62,828 bases of DNA. Source: JASBZA01 sp964392065. GTDB taxonomy: Bacteria; Bacillota; Clostridia; Saccharofermentanales; Fastidiosipilaceae. The stretch spans positions 1-62,828 of the forward strand of contig CAYMOG010000006.1 in assembly GCA_964392065.1 (NCBI GenBank), given 5' to 3'. A model generated the notes under the pieces. That model searched no databases, was not told the DNA's origin, and saw only the letters and a list, made by a program, of their open reading frames with translations. Shown in pieces: positions 33,297 through 42,176 of the stretch (position 1 is the stretch's first letter; the number at the start of each line of letters is the position of its first letter). Both the position numbers and the translations under genes were made by a program.

Positions 33297-35825
33297 ATGA
33301 AGAAAATTGCAAGAGTATTCAGTACAGCTCTAGCGTTAAGCTTATTCCTATCTGCTTGTAATACTGGCGGTACTACCACTACCGACGGTTCACAACCAGT
33401 TAGTGAAACGACAGCTTCGACGAGCGGTGACGATGTTGATCCTACTGATGGAACAACAGACGGCGGAACTACTGATGGCACAACTTCTGGCGAAGGTGAA
33501 GAGTGGACAGGTGCAAGACACCAAGATCCTAAATTCTATACCTATACAGAAGCCTGGGCTGCAGGTCCTAATACCACATGGAGCCCACATGCATGGGAAA
33601 TGGACACAGAATCTGGTTTGATGGAATTAATCGATACCGGTTTTGTAAACCCAATTTATGACGTGGAAACAGATGGTTGGGCATGGAAGTTTGAAGCCGC
33701 TACCGAAATTAATGATATTACGGGTAGCTTCGAAGACAAAGAAAAATATGGCGTACCAGAAGATGCTACAGAACAATATGTTTATGAAATTAAACTTAAT
33801 CCTGATGTAGTATGGGAAGATGGCACACCAATCAATGCGGATTCTTATATGTATTCCATGAAAGAACTTCTAAACCCTGAAATGAAGAACTATCGTGCGA
33901 ATACCTATTATACAGGTGCACTTGGTATCGCTAATGGACAAGCTTACTACAATAATGATAAAGCCGGTGATACGCTTTATTCTCCAGTAATTACAGAAGA
34001 AGGCGATCAATCTGAGGGTAAAACACTCTTATTTAGCGTAGAGCAAGTCGTACCTTTCTTTAATAACAGTTCTGCAAAATCCTACTACGATGGTGGTTCA
34101 GCAGATTCGTTTAAAGTAGATGGTGAAGACCTATACGCTAAGTATGCAGAATCTGGTTATGTTGAAGTAACCGAAGAAGTACAAGCCGATTTAACAAAAA
34201 TCGCAGTATCCTTCGGCGACGAGAATCCAGATGCGTGGAAAGAATTTACAGTATTTGAAGATGGTGTCGTTCCAGAAACTCCATTTGAAGATGTTGGTTT
34301 AATTAAAGTAGATGATCATACTTTGATTTATGTTCTCCAAAACGCTCTCTCTCAATTCCACTTCCAAATCAACATGGGTTCAGCTACATGGTTAGTAGAT
34401 GAAGAACTCTATGAAGCTGGTAAAGAACAAATTGAAGACCTAGTTGCTACAAACTATTACACCGATCAAGCAACCACAAAATCTTATGGTCCATATAAAA
34501 TGGTTTCCTATGAGAAGGATAGACAAATTGTTCTAGAGAGAAATGAGAACTGGCATGGTTATAAGACTGATGATTATGATGATGAATGGCAGTTTGATGC
34601 AATTCGTATTGAAATTATCAAAGACCACAACACCAGACTCCAAATGTTCCTACAAGGAAATCTAGATGTTGTATCTCTAGAGTCTGCTGACATGGAAACT
34701 TATAGATTCAGTAACTATCTGTTATCTACAGATCAAACCTTCACCAACCGTTGGATTTTCAACTCTGATCCAGAATCTCTAGTTAAGCTAGAACAAGAAG
34801 CTGGTGACGGTGGAAACAAACAAGTTCTACAATATGATGATTTCCGTAAGGCACTCTCACTATCGATTGACCGTGGTCGTTTCGTAGAAGAAGGAACAGC
34901 GGCTTATAGTCCAGCTTACTTCCTACTAAACTACTTATACTACTATAATATCGAAAATGATCCTGAATCTGTTTACAGAACTTCAGATGCTGGTATGAAA
35001 GCCATCTTAGATCTCTATGAAATTCCATATGATGATAATTCTAACCTCCTAGAACTATTTAATTCTATTAGTGGTTATGATGAAACAGAAGCAAAAGCCT
35101 TGTTTACTTCGGTATACGAGACGGCTATTGAAGAAGGAACCTATACAGATGGTCAAGATATTCTCTTGAACGTTATGGCTACCGGTGCTGATGCTCTAAG
35201 TGCAGACTTAACAAAACAACAAGACTTGCTACAAGACTTCATCAATGCTGCAACAGCAGGTACAGGATTTGAAAGTAAAATTAAGCTTAACTTCCAATTC
35301 GGTTCTTCTACACGCTATGCAGACGTAGCTGCAGGACGTATTGAATCAATCATGGGTGCATGGGGTGGTGCTGCATTCTATCCATTCTCTACAATCCGTG
35401 TTTATACTGAGCCTGATTACATGGGCGGTCTAGAATCTATCCATGAATCCGGTGGTTGGGATCCAACAACGGACGAACTAACCATAGCATACGATTTCGA
35501 TGGCGATGGTACAGCAGAAGAAGTAACAGATACCTTCCAGAACTGGGCTAAGTCCATCAATGGTAGCGGTGAGCATGCCAATGATCCTGAAGCTTCTCTA
35601 GCTGTTCTAGCAGGAATCGAACGTGGAGTTCTGAATACATATCAGAGTATCCCACTTGCTACTCAAACCTCATCTTCATTACGTTCTATGCGTATGGAGT
35701 ATGCAACCTATAACTATGACATCATGTATGGTTACGGCGGATATCGTCAATATGAAATGACCATGGATGATACGGAATGGAAAGCATTCATTCAAGAACA
35801 AGGCGGCACATTAAACTACGAGTAA
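33297..35825 (+). CDS. oppA: Oligopeptide ABC transporter substrate-binding lipoprotein
   Basis: A solute-binding protein family 5 lipoprotein that captures peptides outside the membrane. The lipobox LSAC places the lipidated Cys at 21; a Ser/Thr/Gly/Asp linker runs to about 65. The family 5 core includes VVWEDGTPINADSYMYSMKELLNP near 165-190 and SYGPYKMVSYEKDRQIVLERNENWHG near 400-425. At 842 residues it is well above the usual 530-600, with acidic insertions. Ribosome binding site GGAGG. It heads the opp operon and is separated from oppB by a hairpin that could raise its expression over the membrane subunits. Confidence 0.93.
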   Translation: MKKIARVFSTALALSLFLSACNTGGTTTTDGSQPVSETTASTSGDDVDPTDGTTDGGTTDGTTSGEGEEWTGARHQDPKFYTYTEAWAAGPNTTWSPHAWEMDTESGLMELIDTGFVNPIYDVETDGWAWKFEAATEINDITGSFEDKEKYGVPEDATEQYVYEIKLNPDVVWEDGTPINADSYMYSMKELLNPEMKNYRANTYYTGALGIANGQAYYNNDKAGDTLYSPVITEEGDQSEGKTLLFSVEQVVPFFNNSSAKSYYDGGSADSFKVDGEDLYAKYAESGYVEVTEEVQADLTKIAVSFGDENPDAWKEFTVFEDGVVPETPFEDVGLIKVDDHTLIYVLQNALSQFHFQINMGSATWLVDEELYEAGKEQIEDLVATNYYTDQATTKSYGPYKMVSYEKDRQIVLERNENWHGYKTDDYDDEWQFDAIRIEIIKDHNTRLQMFLQGNLDVVSLESADMETYRFSNYLLSTDQTFTNRWIFNSDPESLVKLEQEAGDGGNKQVLQYDDFRKALSLSIDRGRFVEEGTAAYSPAYFLLNYLYYYNIENDPESVYRTSDAGMKAILDLYEIPYDDNSNLLELFNSISGYDETEAKALFTSVYETAIEEGTYTDGQDILLNVMATGADALSADLTKQQDLLQDFINAATAGTGFESKIKLNFQFGSSTRYADVAAGRIESIMGAWGGAAFYPFSTIRVYTEPDYMGGLESIHESGGWDPTTDELTIAYDFDGDGTAEEVTDTFQNWAKSINGSGEHANDPEASLAVLAGIERGVLNTYQSIPLATQTSSSLRSMRMEYATYNYDIMYGYGGYRQYEMTMDDTEWKAFIQEQGGTLNYE

Positions 35826-35863
35826 ACCTTATCGTAGGTGTTGACTAAAATCACTAGATAACC

Positions 35864-35902
35864 TGCATTGCTGTGCTACGGCGCAGCAATGCAATTTTCT
35901 TT
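35864..35902 (+). terminator. Hairpin between oppA and oppB (partial terminator)
   Basis: A 10-bp perfect stem TGCATTGCTG / CAGCAATGCA (35864-35873 and 35884-35893), 10-nt loop and ATTTTCTTT tail. Leaky termination here would explain more binding protein than permease. Two TATAAT hexamers (36006 and 36021) downstream could give oppB an additional promoter. Confidence 0.75.
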
Positions 35903-36061
35903 AATTACCAGTATTATCAAATAACTTTAAGAAGTAAGAAATGGTGAACAAAATACAACGTATTTTGACTATTCGCAAGATTTCTTATGATTTTTTTAGT
36001 CAAGGTATAATATTTTTTGCTATAATATACGCTAGCTTTTTAATAGAGAAGGAATTTAACT

Positions 36062-37033
36062 ATGGATAAGGAAATGATCAAATATGTTTTTAGACGTTTG
36101 ATGTTGGTAGTTGTCACTGCATTCATCATAATGTTTATAAATTTTATCTTCATTAAGATGCTTGAACCTGAATTGCCAATGATGGGTCCACAAGCACAAA
36201 ATGAATTAGCAAGACGAGAAGCTCTAGGTTATAACAAACCCATTCTAGTGCAATTTGGAATTTATATTAGAAATATTATTACAGATTGGGATTGGGGTAC
36301 ATCTTGGAAAATCTCTTATATGACACCGGTTGGTGATCTTCTTGTTTCCCGTTTTCCACCCACAGTTTTACTAAATATTTACTCTACCGTTATCTCGGTA
36401 CCACTTGGTGTTATTATTGGTATTATTGCGGCGTTGAATAAGAATACTTGGTTGGATCATTTTCTTTCTACTGCCGTTATGGTGTTTATATCCGTTCCAG
36501 CGTTTGTATATGCTTTCTTATTACAATATACCGTTGGTTTCCGTTTGGGCCTACTTCCTATTGTAGTATCTTCATATTATGATGCAGGACTAAGTTGGTT
36601 TTCGCGTGAAATGATTATCTCTATGATTATGCCTACTATGGCTATGGCTTTCGGTAGTATTGCGTTCTTCGCACGTTTCACAAGAGCAGAATTAGTTGAG
36701 TCTTTAACTTCTGATTATATGCTCTTAGCAAGAACAAAAGGTTTAAGCTTGTATCAAGCAACTGTAAGACATGCACTTAAAAATGCTATGGTTCCAATCT
36801 TACCTGCAATTCTAGCAACTTTCTTAAGTGTATTAACTGGCTCGATTGTTATAGAACAGATATTCGCCGTAGGTGGCGTTGGAAACCTAGCTTTACAAGC
36901 GATACAGTTTAGAGATTATGACGTATTTGTTATGACTTCAATGTTCTATTCTATGTTTGGTTTAACACTTGGTATATTAGTTGACCTAAGTTATGGTTTC
37001 CTAGATCCTAGAATCCGTATGGGGGTTAGATAA
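36062..37033 (+). CDS. oppB: Oligopeptide ABC transporter permease OppB
   Basis: A 323-residue permease with six membrane segments. It shows the BPD_transp_1 coupling motif region ARFTRAELVESLTSDYMLLARTKGLS, with the EAA-like loop around 215-240, and the typical OppB ending DPRIRMG. The N-terminal KYVFRRLMLVVVTAFIIMF is standard. Ribosome binding site AAGGA. oppC starts immediately after its stop codon. Confidence 0.95.
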   Translation: MDKEMIKYVFRRLMLVVVTAFIIMFINFIFIKMLEPELPMMGPQAQNELARREALGYNKPILVQFGIYIRNIITDWDWGTSWKISYMTPVGDLLVSRFPPTVLLNIYSTVISVPLGVIIGIIAALNKNTWLDHFLSTAVMVFISVPAFVYAFLLQYTVGFRLGLLPIVVSSYYDAGLSWFSREMIISMIMPTMAMAFGSIAFFARFTRAELVESLTSDYMLLARTKGLSLYQATVRHALKNAMVPILPAILATFLSVLTGSIVIEQIFAVGGVGNLALQAIQFRDYDVFVMTSMFYSMFGLTLGILVDLSYGFLDPRIRMGVR

Positions 37034-38587
37034 ATGAAAGACAATACACTACAAAACATCCCACAAGATAAATTCCAATTAGTACAAGCGGATGAAAAAA
37101 TCTTCGACGCAGCACCCAAGACAAGGCCTGTTGGTTATTTCGAAGATGCTATGCGAAGATTTGTTAAGAATAAGGCTTCGGTTGCCGCTGCAATTATTAT
37201 TATCTTAATCATTATATTCTCTATAGTTGCACCTATGATAACACCACATGATTCAAGTCATTTCGATGGTGTTTATGCAAGAGTAAGACCCAAGGTAAAT
37301 GCTTTTGAAGGTAGTGGCTTTTGGGATGGATCTAAGACTATGCGCTATAATGACCGATACTTAATGTATGTTATGGGTATAGGTATGGGTGCTGAGGATC
37401 ATACAGGTGCAGGTAGAGTGAGCTGGGCTACAGGTGAAGCTAGTAAGTACAACCCTATTAATGGCATTGGTGATTCCTTCATGTCTGGTGGTCAGGCTTA
37501 TCAAGATGTAAATATTGATTCATACCATATAATTGGATTCCGTTATGTTTCTCTAACTCAATCACGTTTTGAGCAACTCATGGCTTGGCAAGAAGAAACA
37601 GGTATTCCAGTTGTTTATCCTATGATTGATACAAATAGTAAGTACTTCTCTCAAGTAGCGGGTACCGATGCAAACTACTGGTATCGAATGGCACCCAACG
37701 GTGCTCCTGTCGACCAGAGAGGTCGCCCAATGGATATAGAAGATATGCGCGAAGGTGAATTAATTGATAACTATCTTCGTGATGAAGAAGGTAACGTTCA
37801 ATATTCACGTCCTAGAGATCGCAGTATGTTGGATGTTCGCGTCCTCTACTATAATTACTATCAGTTTATGAATGGTTATGAGCCCATACACTACTTCGGC
37901 TCTGACGCACAAGGCTATGATATTATGGCACGTATGGCGCAAGGACTTAGATTCTCACTCGTACTCGCTATCGCCGTTTCTGTCATTAACCTAGCTATTG
38001 GTGCTGTTATCGGTGCTATTGAAGGATATTATGGTGGTCTTATAGACTTAATCACAGAGAGAATCATTGAAATTATTAGTGGCTTCCCCTTCTTCGTTGT
38101 AGCCTCATTATTCCAGCTGCATCTCGTAAGTACGGGTAAAGTATCACCTATAGTAGGTCTACTGTTTGCCTTTATATTACAAGGTTGGATAGGTATGGCA
38201 AGCCGTGTCCGCACACAATTCTATCGGTTTAAGAAGGAAGAATATATTCTATCTGCAAGGACACTTGGTGCAAGTGATGCTAGATTAATGTTCAAACATA
38301 TTTTCCCCAATGCTATAGGTACTATCATTACTCAGTCTGTGTTGGTCATTCCAAGCGCTATCTTACAAGAATCGACTTTATCCTACTTAGGTATCGTCAA
38401 CTTACAAGGTAGAAACATGACATCACTAGGTACCATGCTCAGCAATGGTAGACAGTACTTAGCAACAGACCCACACGTGTTATTCTTCCCAGCTATCGTC
38501 ATATCCTTATTGATGATTAGCTTCAACTTATTCGGTAACGGTCTGCGTGATGCCTTTAACCCATCATTGAGAGGAGCAGATGAATAA
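37034..38587 (+). CDS. oppC: Oligopeptide ABC transporter permease OppC with large extracytoplasmic insertion
   Basis: The C-terminal half (from about residue 285) is a normal OppC: GSDAQGYDIMARMAQGLRFSLVLAIAVS, the EAA-type loop KKEEYILSARTLGASDARLMFKHIFPN, and the ending FGNGLRDAFNPSLRG. The first membrane segment is at about 48-70. Between it and the second segment lie about 215 residues instead of the usual 50-70, giving 517 residues in total. The extra part is rich in Tyr, Asp and Gly and should face outward, where the substrate-binding lipoprotein docks. It directly abuts oppB and overlaps oppD by one base (TAATG). Confidence 0.93.
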   Translation: MKDNTLQNIPQDKFQLVQADEKIFDAAPKTRPVGYFEDAMRRFVKNKASVAAAIIIILIIIFSIVAPMITPHDSSHFDGVYARVRPKVNAFEGSGFWDGSKTMRYNDRYLMYVMGIGMGAEDHTGAGRVSWATGEASKYNPINGIGDSFMSGGQAYQDVNIDSYHIIGFRYVSLTQSRFEQLMAWQEETGIPVVYPMIDTNSKYFSQVAGTDANYWYRMAPNGAPVDQRGRPMDIEDMREGELIDNYLRDEEGNVQYSRPRDRSMLDVRVLYYNYYQFMNGYEPIHYFGSDAQGYDIMARMAQGLRFSLVLAIAVSVINLAIGAVIGAIEGYYGGLIDLITERIIEIISGFPFFVVASLFQLHLVSTGKVSPIVGLLFAFILQGWIGMASRVRTQFYRFKKEEYILSARTLGASDARLMFKHIFPNAIGTIITQSVLVIPSAILQESTLSYLGIVNLQGRNMTSLGTMLSNGRQYLATDPHVLFFPAIVISLLMISFNLFGNGLRDAFNPSLRGADE

Positions 38588-40680
38588 TGGCTAAAAAATT
38601 AGAAGTAAACGATTTACGTATATCCTTTAGAACGAACAGTGGAATTTTGGAAGCGGTTCGTGGTATCTCATTTGACCTTGAAGAAGGAGAAACGCTTGCA
38701 ATAGTTGGAGAATCAGGTTCAGGAAAGTCTGTAACCTCCCGTGCGATTATGGGTATTCTTGCGAAGAACTCCATAGTAGAAGGTGGTGAAATCTTCTATA
38801 GTGGTTTGGATTTACTCCAGATTTCTGAAGATACTTTCCATCAACTTCGCGGAAATAATATTTCGATGATTTTCCAGGATCCATTAAGCTCGTTAAACCC
38901 AATTATGCGCGTAGGTCAACAGATGACTGAAGCTATGGTTGCGAACAATAAGTCACGTCGTAAGGAAGCTACAAGGAATTTAAACCAATATAAAAAAGCT
39001 ATTCAAGACGCAGTACTTGCAGCTAACCCTAATTCTCCAATCAAGGATAAAATGGGTAAGTTTACTGGATATTTAAGTAAATCTAATAAATTGGCAGAGA
39101 AGTATTTCAATGCCCATTCTGCAGCAGAAACTACGAGCAAGCGTGTTCAGGCAGCACTTATTGAAGTACAAGGTACGGATGATAAGCGTATAGAAAATAA
39201 TCTTGACGAAGTTGTTCAAGACTTGAAACGTGTACATCATCCTCTTACCATTACGGAAAAGGATAAAGAATTTCTAGCAGCAGAAGAAACTTTACGCACC
39301 TTAGCGCCTCGCTATGCAAGCCAAGAGGACCCTAATAAAAAGGCAAAAGTTACAGAAGCACTAGAGGTACTAGATAGAAGACTTAACGAAGTGCTAGAAA
39401 GAGATGAAGTGGACTTCCCACCTCTCGGTTATGCGATTTCTAAATCTTCAGAAGAGGAAGTCCTTAGAGATTTCTCCCATGAAAAGAATATACGGTATAA
39501 GCAAGCGTACGAAACGGAGTTCTTAAATTCCTTCCGCAATACAATGGAAGAAGGAATTGTGTATGAGGATAATCGTGCAAGAGAAGCCGTAAAGAAAGCA
39601 CATGCTGAAGTCACTCGAGTGCTTAATGAGAATAGAGACAGTTTCGATATTAATCGTATTAAGAAAGAAAAGGCGGATTTAAGTCGTCTCGTCGAGGATA
39701 CGATAAATCGAGTCAGTGTACATAGAGATTCTCTTGCAACGACGTTTAAAGCTTCTCTTGAAAATCATATTGAAAACTATGAAAGTCAAAAGAGGAAAGT
39801 CAATTCTAAACATAAGGTAACAGAAAAAGAAGGATCACTAACACCTCAAGAAAAGCTAAGTATAATCGAGGATAATATCCTACGTTTGTTTGCTAGGATT
39901 CAAGGTGATTATGAATCACGTCTTGAGAACAAAAGAGATGCCAAAGCGCACGCTGAAACTTACTTAAGATACTTAGAGAAACAAGCAAATACGCAATCTT
40001 ATAAAATAGACAAGGATCTAGCAGAAACCAGAGCCGTTGCGATTATGCAAGAAGTTGGTATCGACAATGCTCGTAGAAGATTCAAACAGTATCCATTTGA
40101 ATTCTCTGGTGGTATGAGACAGCGTATCGTTATTGCCATTGCGCTATCTTCTAACCCTGATATTCTTATCTGTGATGAACCTACAACCGCTCTTGATGTT
40201 ACGATTCAGGCACAGATCCTAGATCTGATCAAGGAATTAAAAGTGAAGCGTAATCTGTCGGTTATCTTCATTACCCATGACTTAGGTGTTGTTGCTAATA
40301 TTGCCGATAAGATTGCGGTTATGTATGCAGGTAAAATTGTGGAAATTGGTGCTGTTGAAGAGGTATTCTATAAACCCGCTCATCCTTATACTTGGGCACT
40401 TCTATCGTCTATGCCAGACTTGGAAACAAAAGAGAAGCTTGAATCCATTCCAGGTGTTCCACCCAATATGGTACGTGCACCAAAAGGAGATGCTTTTGCA
40501 GAGCGAAATCGCTATGCTTTGGCCATCGATTACGAAGAACATCCACCTTTCTTCGAAATTTCTAAGACTCATAAGGCAGCAACTTGGCTCTTGCATCCAA
40601 GTGCACCCAAGGTAGAGCCACCTAAGATTGTTACTGAGAGAATTAACCGTAGTTTAAGTAGAGGAGATGCAAATGAATAA
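38587..40680 (+). CDS. oppD: Oligopeptide ABC transporter ATPase OppD with about 350-residue helical insertion
   Basis: The ATPase core is intact: Walker A GESGSGKS at 41-48, Q-loop MIFQDPLSSLNP at 94-105, signature FSGGMRQR near 506, Walker B ILICDEP and H-loop ITHDLG, and the C-terminal peptide-transporter domain (PGVPPNM). Between the Q-loop and the signature, where OppD normally has about 45 residues, there are about 400; the extra part (roughly 120-480) is charged and predicted mostly helical or coiled-coil. Total length 697 against 330-360 for the family. The insertion is in frame and has normal codon usage, so it is not an artefact of fusion at the ends. Confidence 0.94.
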   Translation: MAKKLEVNDLRISFRTNSGILEAVRGISFDLEEGETLAIVGESGSGKSVTSRAIMGILAKNSIVEGGEIFYSGLDLLQISEDTFHQLRGNNISMIFQDPLSSLNPIMRVGQQMTEAMVANNKSRRKEATRNLNQYKKAIQDAVLAANPNSPIKDKMGKFTGYLSKSNKLAEKYFNAHSAAETTSKRVQAALIEVQGTDDKRIENNLDEVVQDLKRVHHPLTITEKDKEFLAAEETLRTLAPRYASQEDPNKKAKVTEALEVLDRRLNEVLERDEVDFPPLGYAISKSSEEEVLRDFSHEKNIRYKQAYETEFLNSFRNTMEEGIVYEDNRAREAVKKAHAEVTRVLNENRDSFDINRIKKEKADLSRLVEDTINRVSVHRDSLATTFKASLENHIENYESQKRKVNSKHKVTEKEGSLTPQEKLSIIEDNILRLFARIQGDYESRLENKRDAKAHAETYLRYLEKQANTQSYKIDKDLAETRAVAIMQEVGIDNARRRFKQYPFEFSGGMRQRIVIAIALSSNPDILICDEPTTALDVTIQAQILDLIKELKVKRNLSVIFITHDLGVVANIADKIAVMYAGKIVEIGAVEEVFYKPAHPYTWALLSSMPDLETKEKLESIPGVPPNMVRAPKGDAFAERNRYALAIDYEEHPPFFEISKTHKAATWLLHPSAPKVEPPKIVTERINRSLSRGDANE

Positions 40681-41734
40681 TACTGAGAATATGAACACGC
40701 CAGTACATGAGGATGTTCTCCTAAGAGTAGAAAATTTAAAACAATACTTCAAGATGAAGAGAGATTATCTAAAAGCAGTAGACGGAGTAAGCTTCGACGT
40801 AAAACGTGGTGAAGTTTTCGGTATCGTTGGAGAATCAGGTTGTGGTAAAACCACTACTGGTCGCTCAATCATTGGTTTATATGACATTACTGGTGGTGAT
40901 ATTTATTTCGAAGATGAGCTAATCAATACGGGTTTCCCTGAGAGAAGAGAAACAATTCGTGAGGCAAATCGTCAAGGAAAAAAAGAAGTAGCCGATCAGC
41001 TATTTAAAGAAATGAAACAAGCGGAGAAGGATGTTTCTCGCAATCGAAAAACAGAAGTTCATAAGAAGATTCAAATGATATTCCAAGATCCTGTGTCTTC
41101 ATTAGACCCACGTATGACGATTCGTGAAATTGTAGCAGAAGGTCTTGTTATTCGTGGTGAGAAGAACAAGGAAGTAATCAGTGAGAAAGTTGGCAAAGTT
41201 CTTAACATGGTAGGACTCTTGGAAGAACATGCGGATCGTTATCCACATGAATTTTCAGGTGGTCAACGCCAGAGAATTGGTATTGCTAGGGCCATCGTTA
41301 TGGAGCCTGAGTTAATTATTGCTGACGAACCTGTGTCTGCCTTGGACGTATCCATTCAAGCACAAGTTATTAATCTGCTTAATGACTTACGTAAGAATAT
41401 GAATCTTACCTTGATTTTCATCGCCCATGACTTATCCGTTGTTAAATATTTCTCTGATCGAATTGCCGTTATGTATTATGGTAAGATTGTTGAGTTGACG
41501 ACTTCGGATGCCCTCTTCGAGAATCCTTGTCATCCTTATACGCGTTCACTCTTATCGGCTATTCCAGTACCTGATCCAAGAGCCGAGAAGGTGAGAGAAA
41601 GATTTGTCTATACCCCTGCTACAGCCCATGATTATAGCCAAGAAGGGCCAAGCATGCGAGAAGTCGTTCCTGGACATTTTGTGTATTGTAATACAGAAGA
41701 AGAAGAGAGATACCGTCAGGAGATTATGGGATAA
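40673..41734 (+). CDS. oppF: Oligopeptide ABC transporter ATPase OppF
   Basis: A 353-residue ATPase with Walker A GESGCGKTT near 52, Q-loop MIFQDPVSSLDP near 138, signature FSGGQRQR near 193, Walker B LIIADEP and H-loop IAHDLS. A helical stretch of about 30 extra residues (GFPERRETIREANRQGKKE) precedes the Q-loop. Start chosen at ATG 40673 because AGAGGAG lies 6 nt upstream; ATG 40667 touches that site. It overlaps the end of oppD by 8 bp, so translation is coupled. Confidence 0.95.
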   Translation: MNNTENMNTPVHEDVLLRVENLKQYFKMKRDYLKAVDGVSFDVKRGEVFGIVGESGCGKTTTGRSIIGLYDITGGDIYFEDELINTGFPERRETIREANRQGKKEVADQLFKEMKQAEKDVSRNRKTEVHKKIQMIFQDPVSSLDPRMTIREIVAEGLVIRGEKNKEVISEKVGKVLNMVGLLEEHADRYPHEFSGGQRQRIGIARAIVMEPELIIADEPVSALDVSIQAQVINLLNDLRKNMNLTLIFIAHDLSVVKYFSDRIAVMYYGKIVELTTSDALFENPCHPYTRSLLSAIPVPDPRAEKVRERFVYTPATAHDYSQEGPSMREVVPGHFVYCNTEEEERYRQEIMG

Positions 41735-42166
41735 ATGTCCGATCATTATTTCAGAGAACCTTATACAGCCAAGGACTATCTTAAGACGATAGCCCTTGGC
41801 ATTCTTGTCACGGGACTTGCTATTCTGGTTCAAAAATATGTAGAGGAAGGACAAGTCCGACCCCTATTTTCTTTACTTAGTAATGGGTTTCTTGCAGCAG
41901 GAGCGCTTCTTTTCGGAGGTGGCGTATTATCTTGGGTTAAGAAGGATGGCTTATTTAATATTTTTTCCTTTGGTTTCGGCCAGGCCTTTCGTTCGGTTTC
42001 TACTACTTTTAACCCAACTTACGAAAAGCGCGACCGTGACGATTATTTCTCCTATCAACAGAGAAAGGCAATAGAAAGACGAACCAATATTCCATGGCTC
42101 GTCGTTGGTCTAGGCTTTCTTCTTTTAGCCATTTTATTTACTTTTTTGTTCTATCAATTTTCTTAG
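41735..42166 (+). CDS. DUF3899 membrane protein at the end of the opp operon
   Basis: A 143-residue protein with three or four membrane segments (about 17-35, 47-65 and 118-140). The central FGFGQAFRSVSTTFNPTYEKRD and a basic QQRKAIERR stretch are typical of DUF3899, a family of unknown function in Bacillota. Its ATG follows the oppF stop codon directly, so translation depends on oppF. It is convergent with zwf, only 10 bp away, with no terminator visible. Confidence 0.87.
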   Translation: MSDHYFREPYTAKDYLKTIALGILVTGLAILVQKYVEEGQVRPLFSLLSNGFLAAGALLFGGGVLSWVKKDGLFNIFSFGFGQAFRSVSTTFNPTYEKRDRDDYFSYQQRKAIERRTNIPWLVVGLGFLLLAILFTFLFYQFS

Positions 42167-42176
42167 TTCCCTAAGC

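Noticed and set aside
33272..33481. Minus-strand frame at the oppA start
   Set aside because: Shadow of the low-complexity linker after the oppA lipobox.
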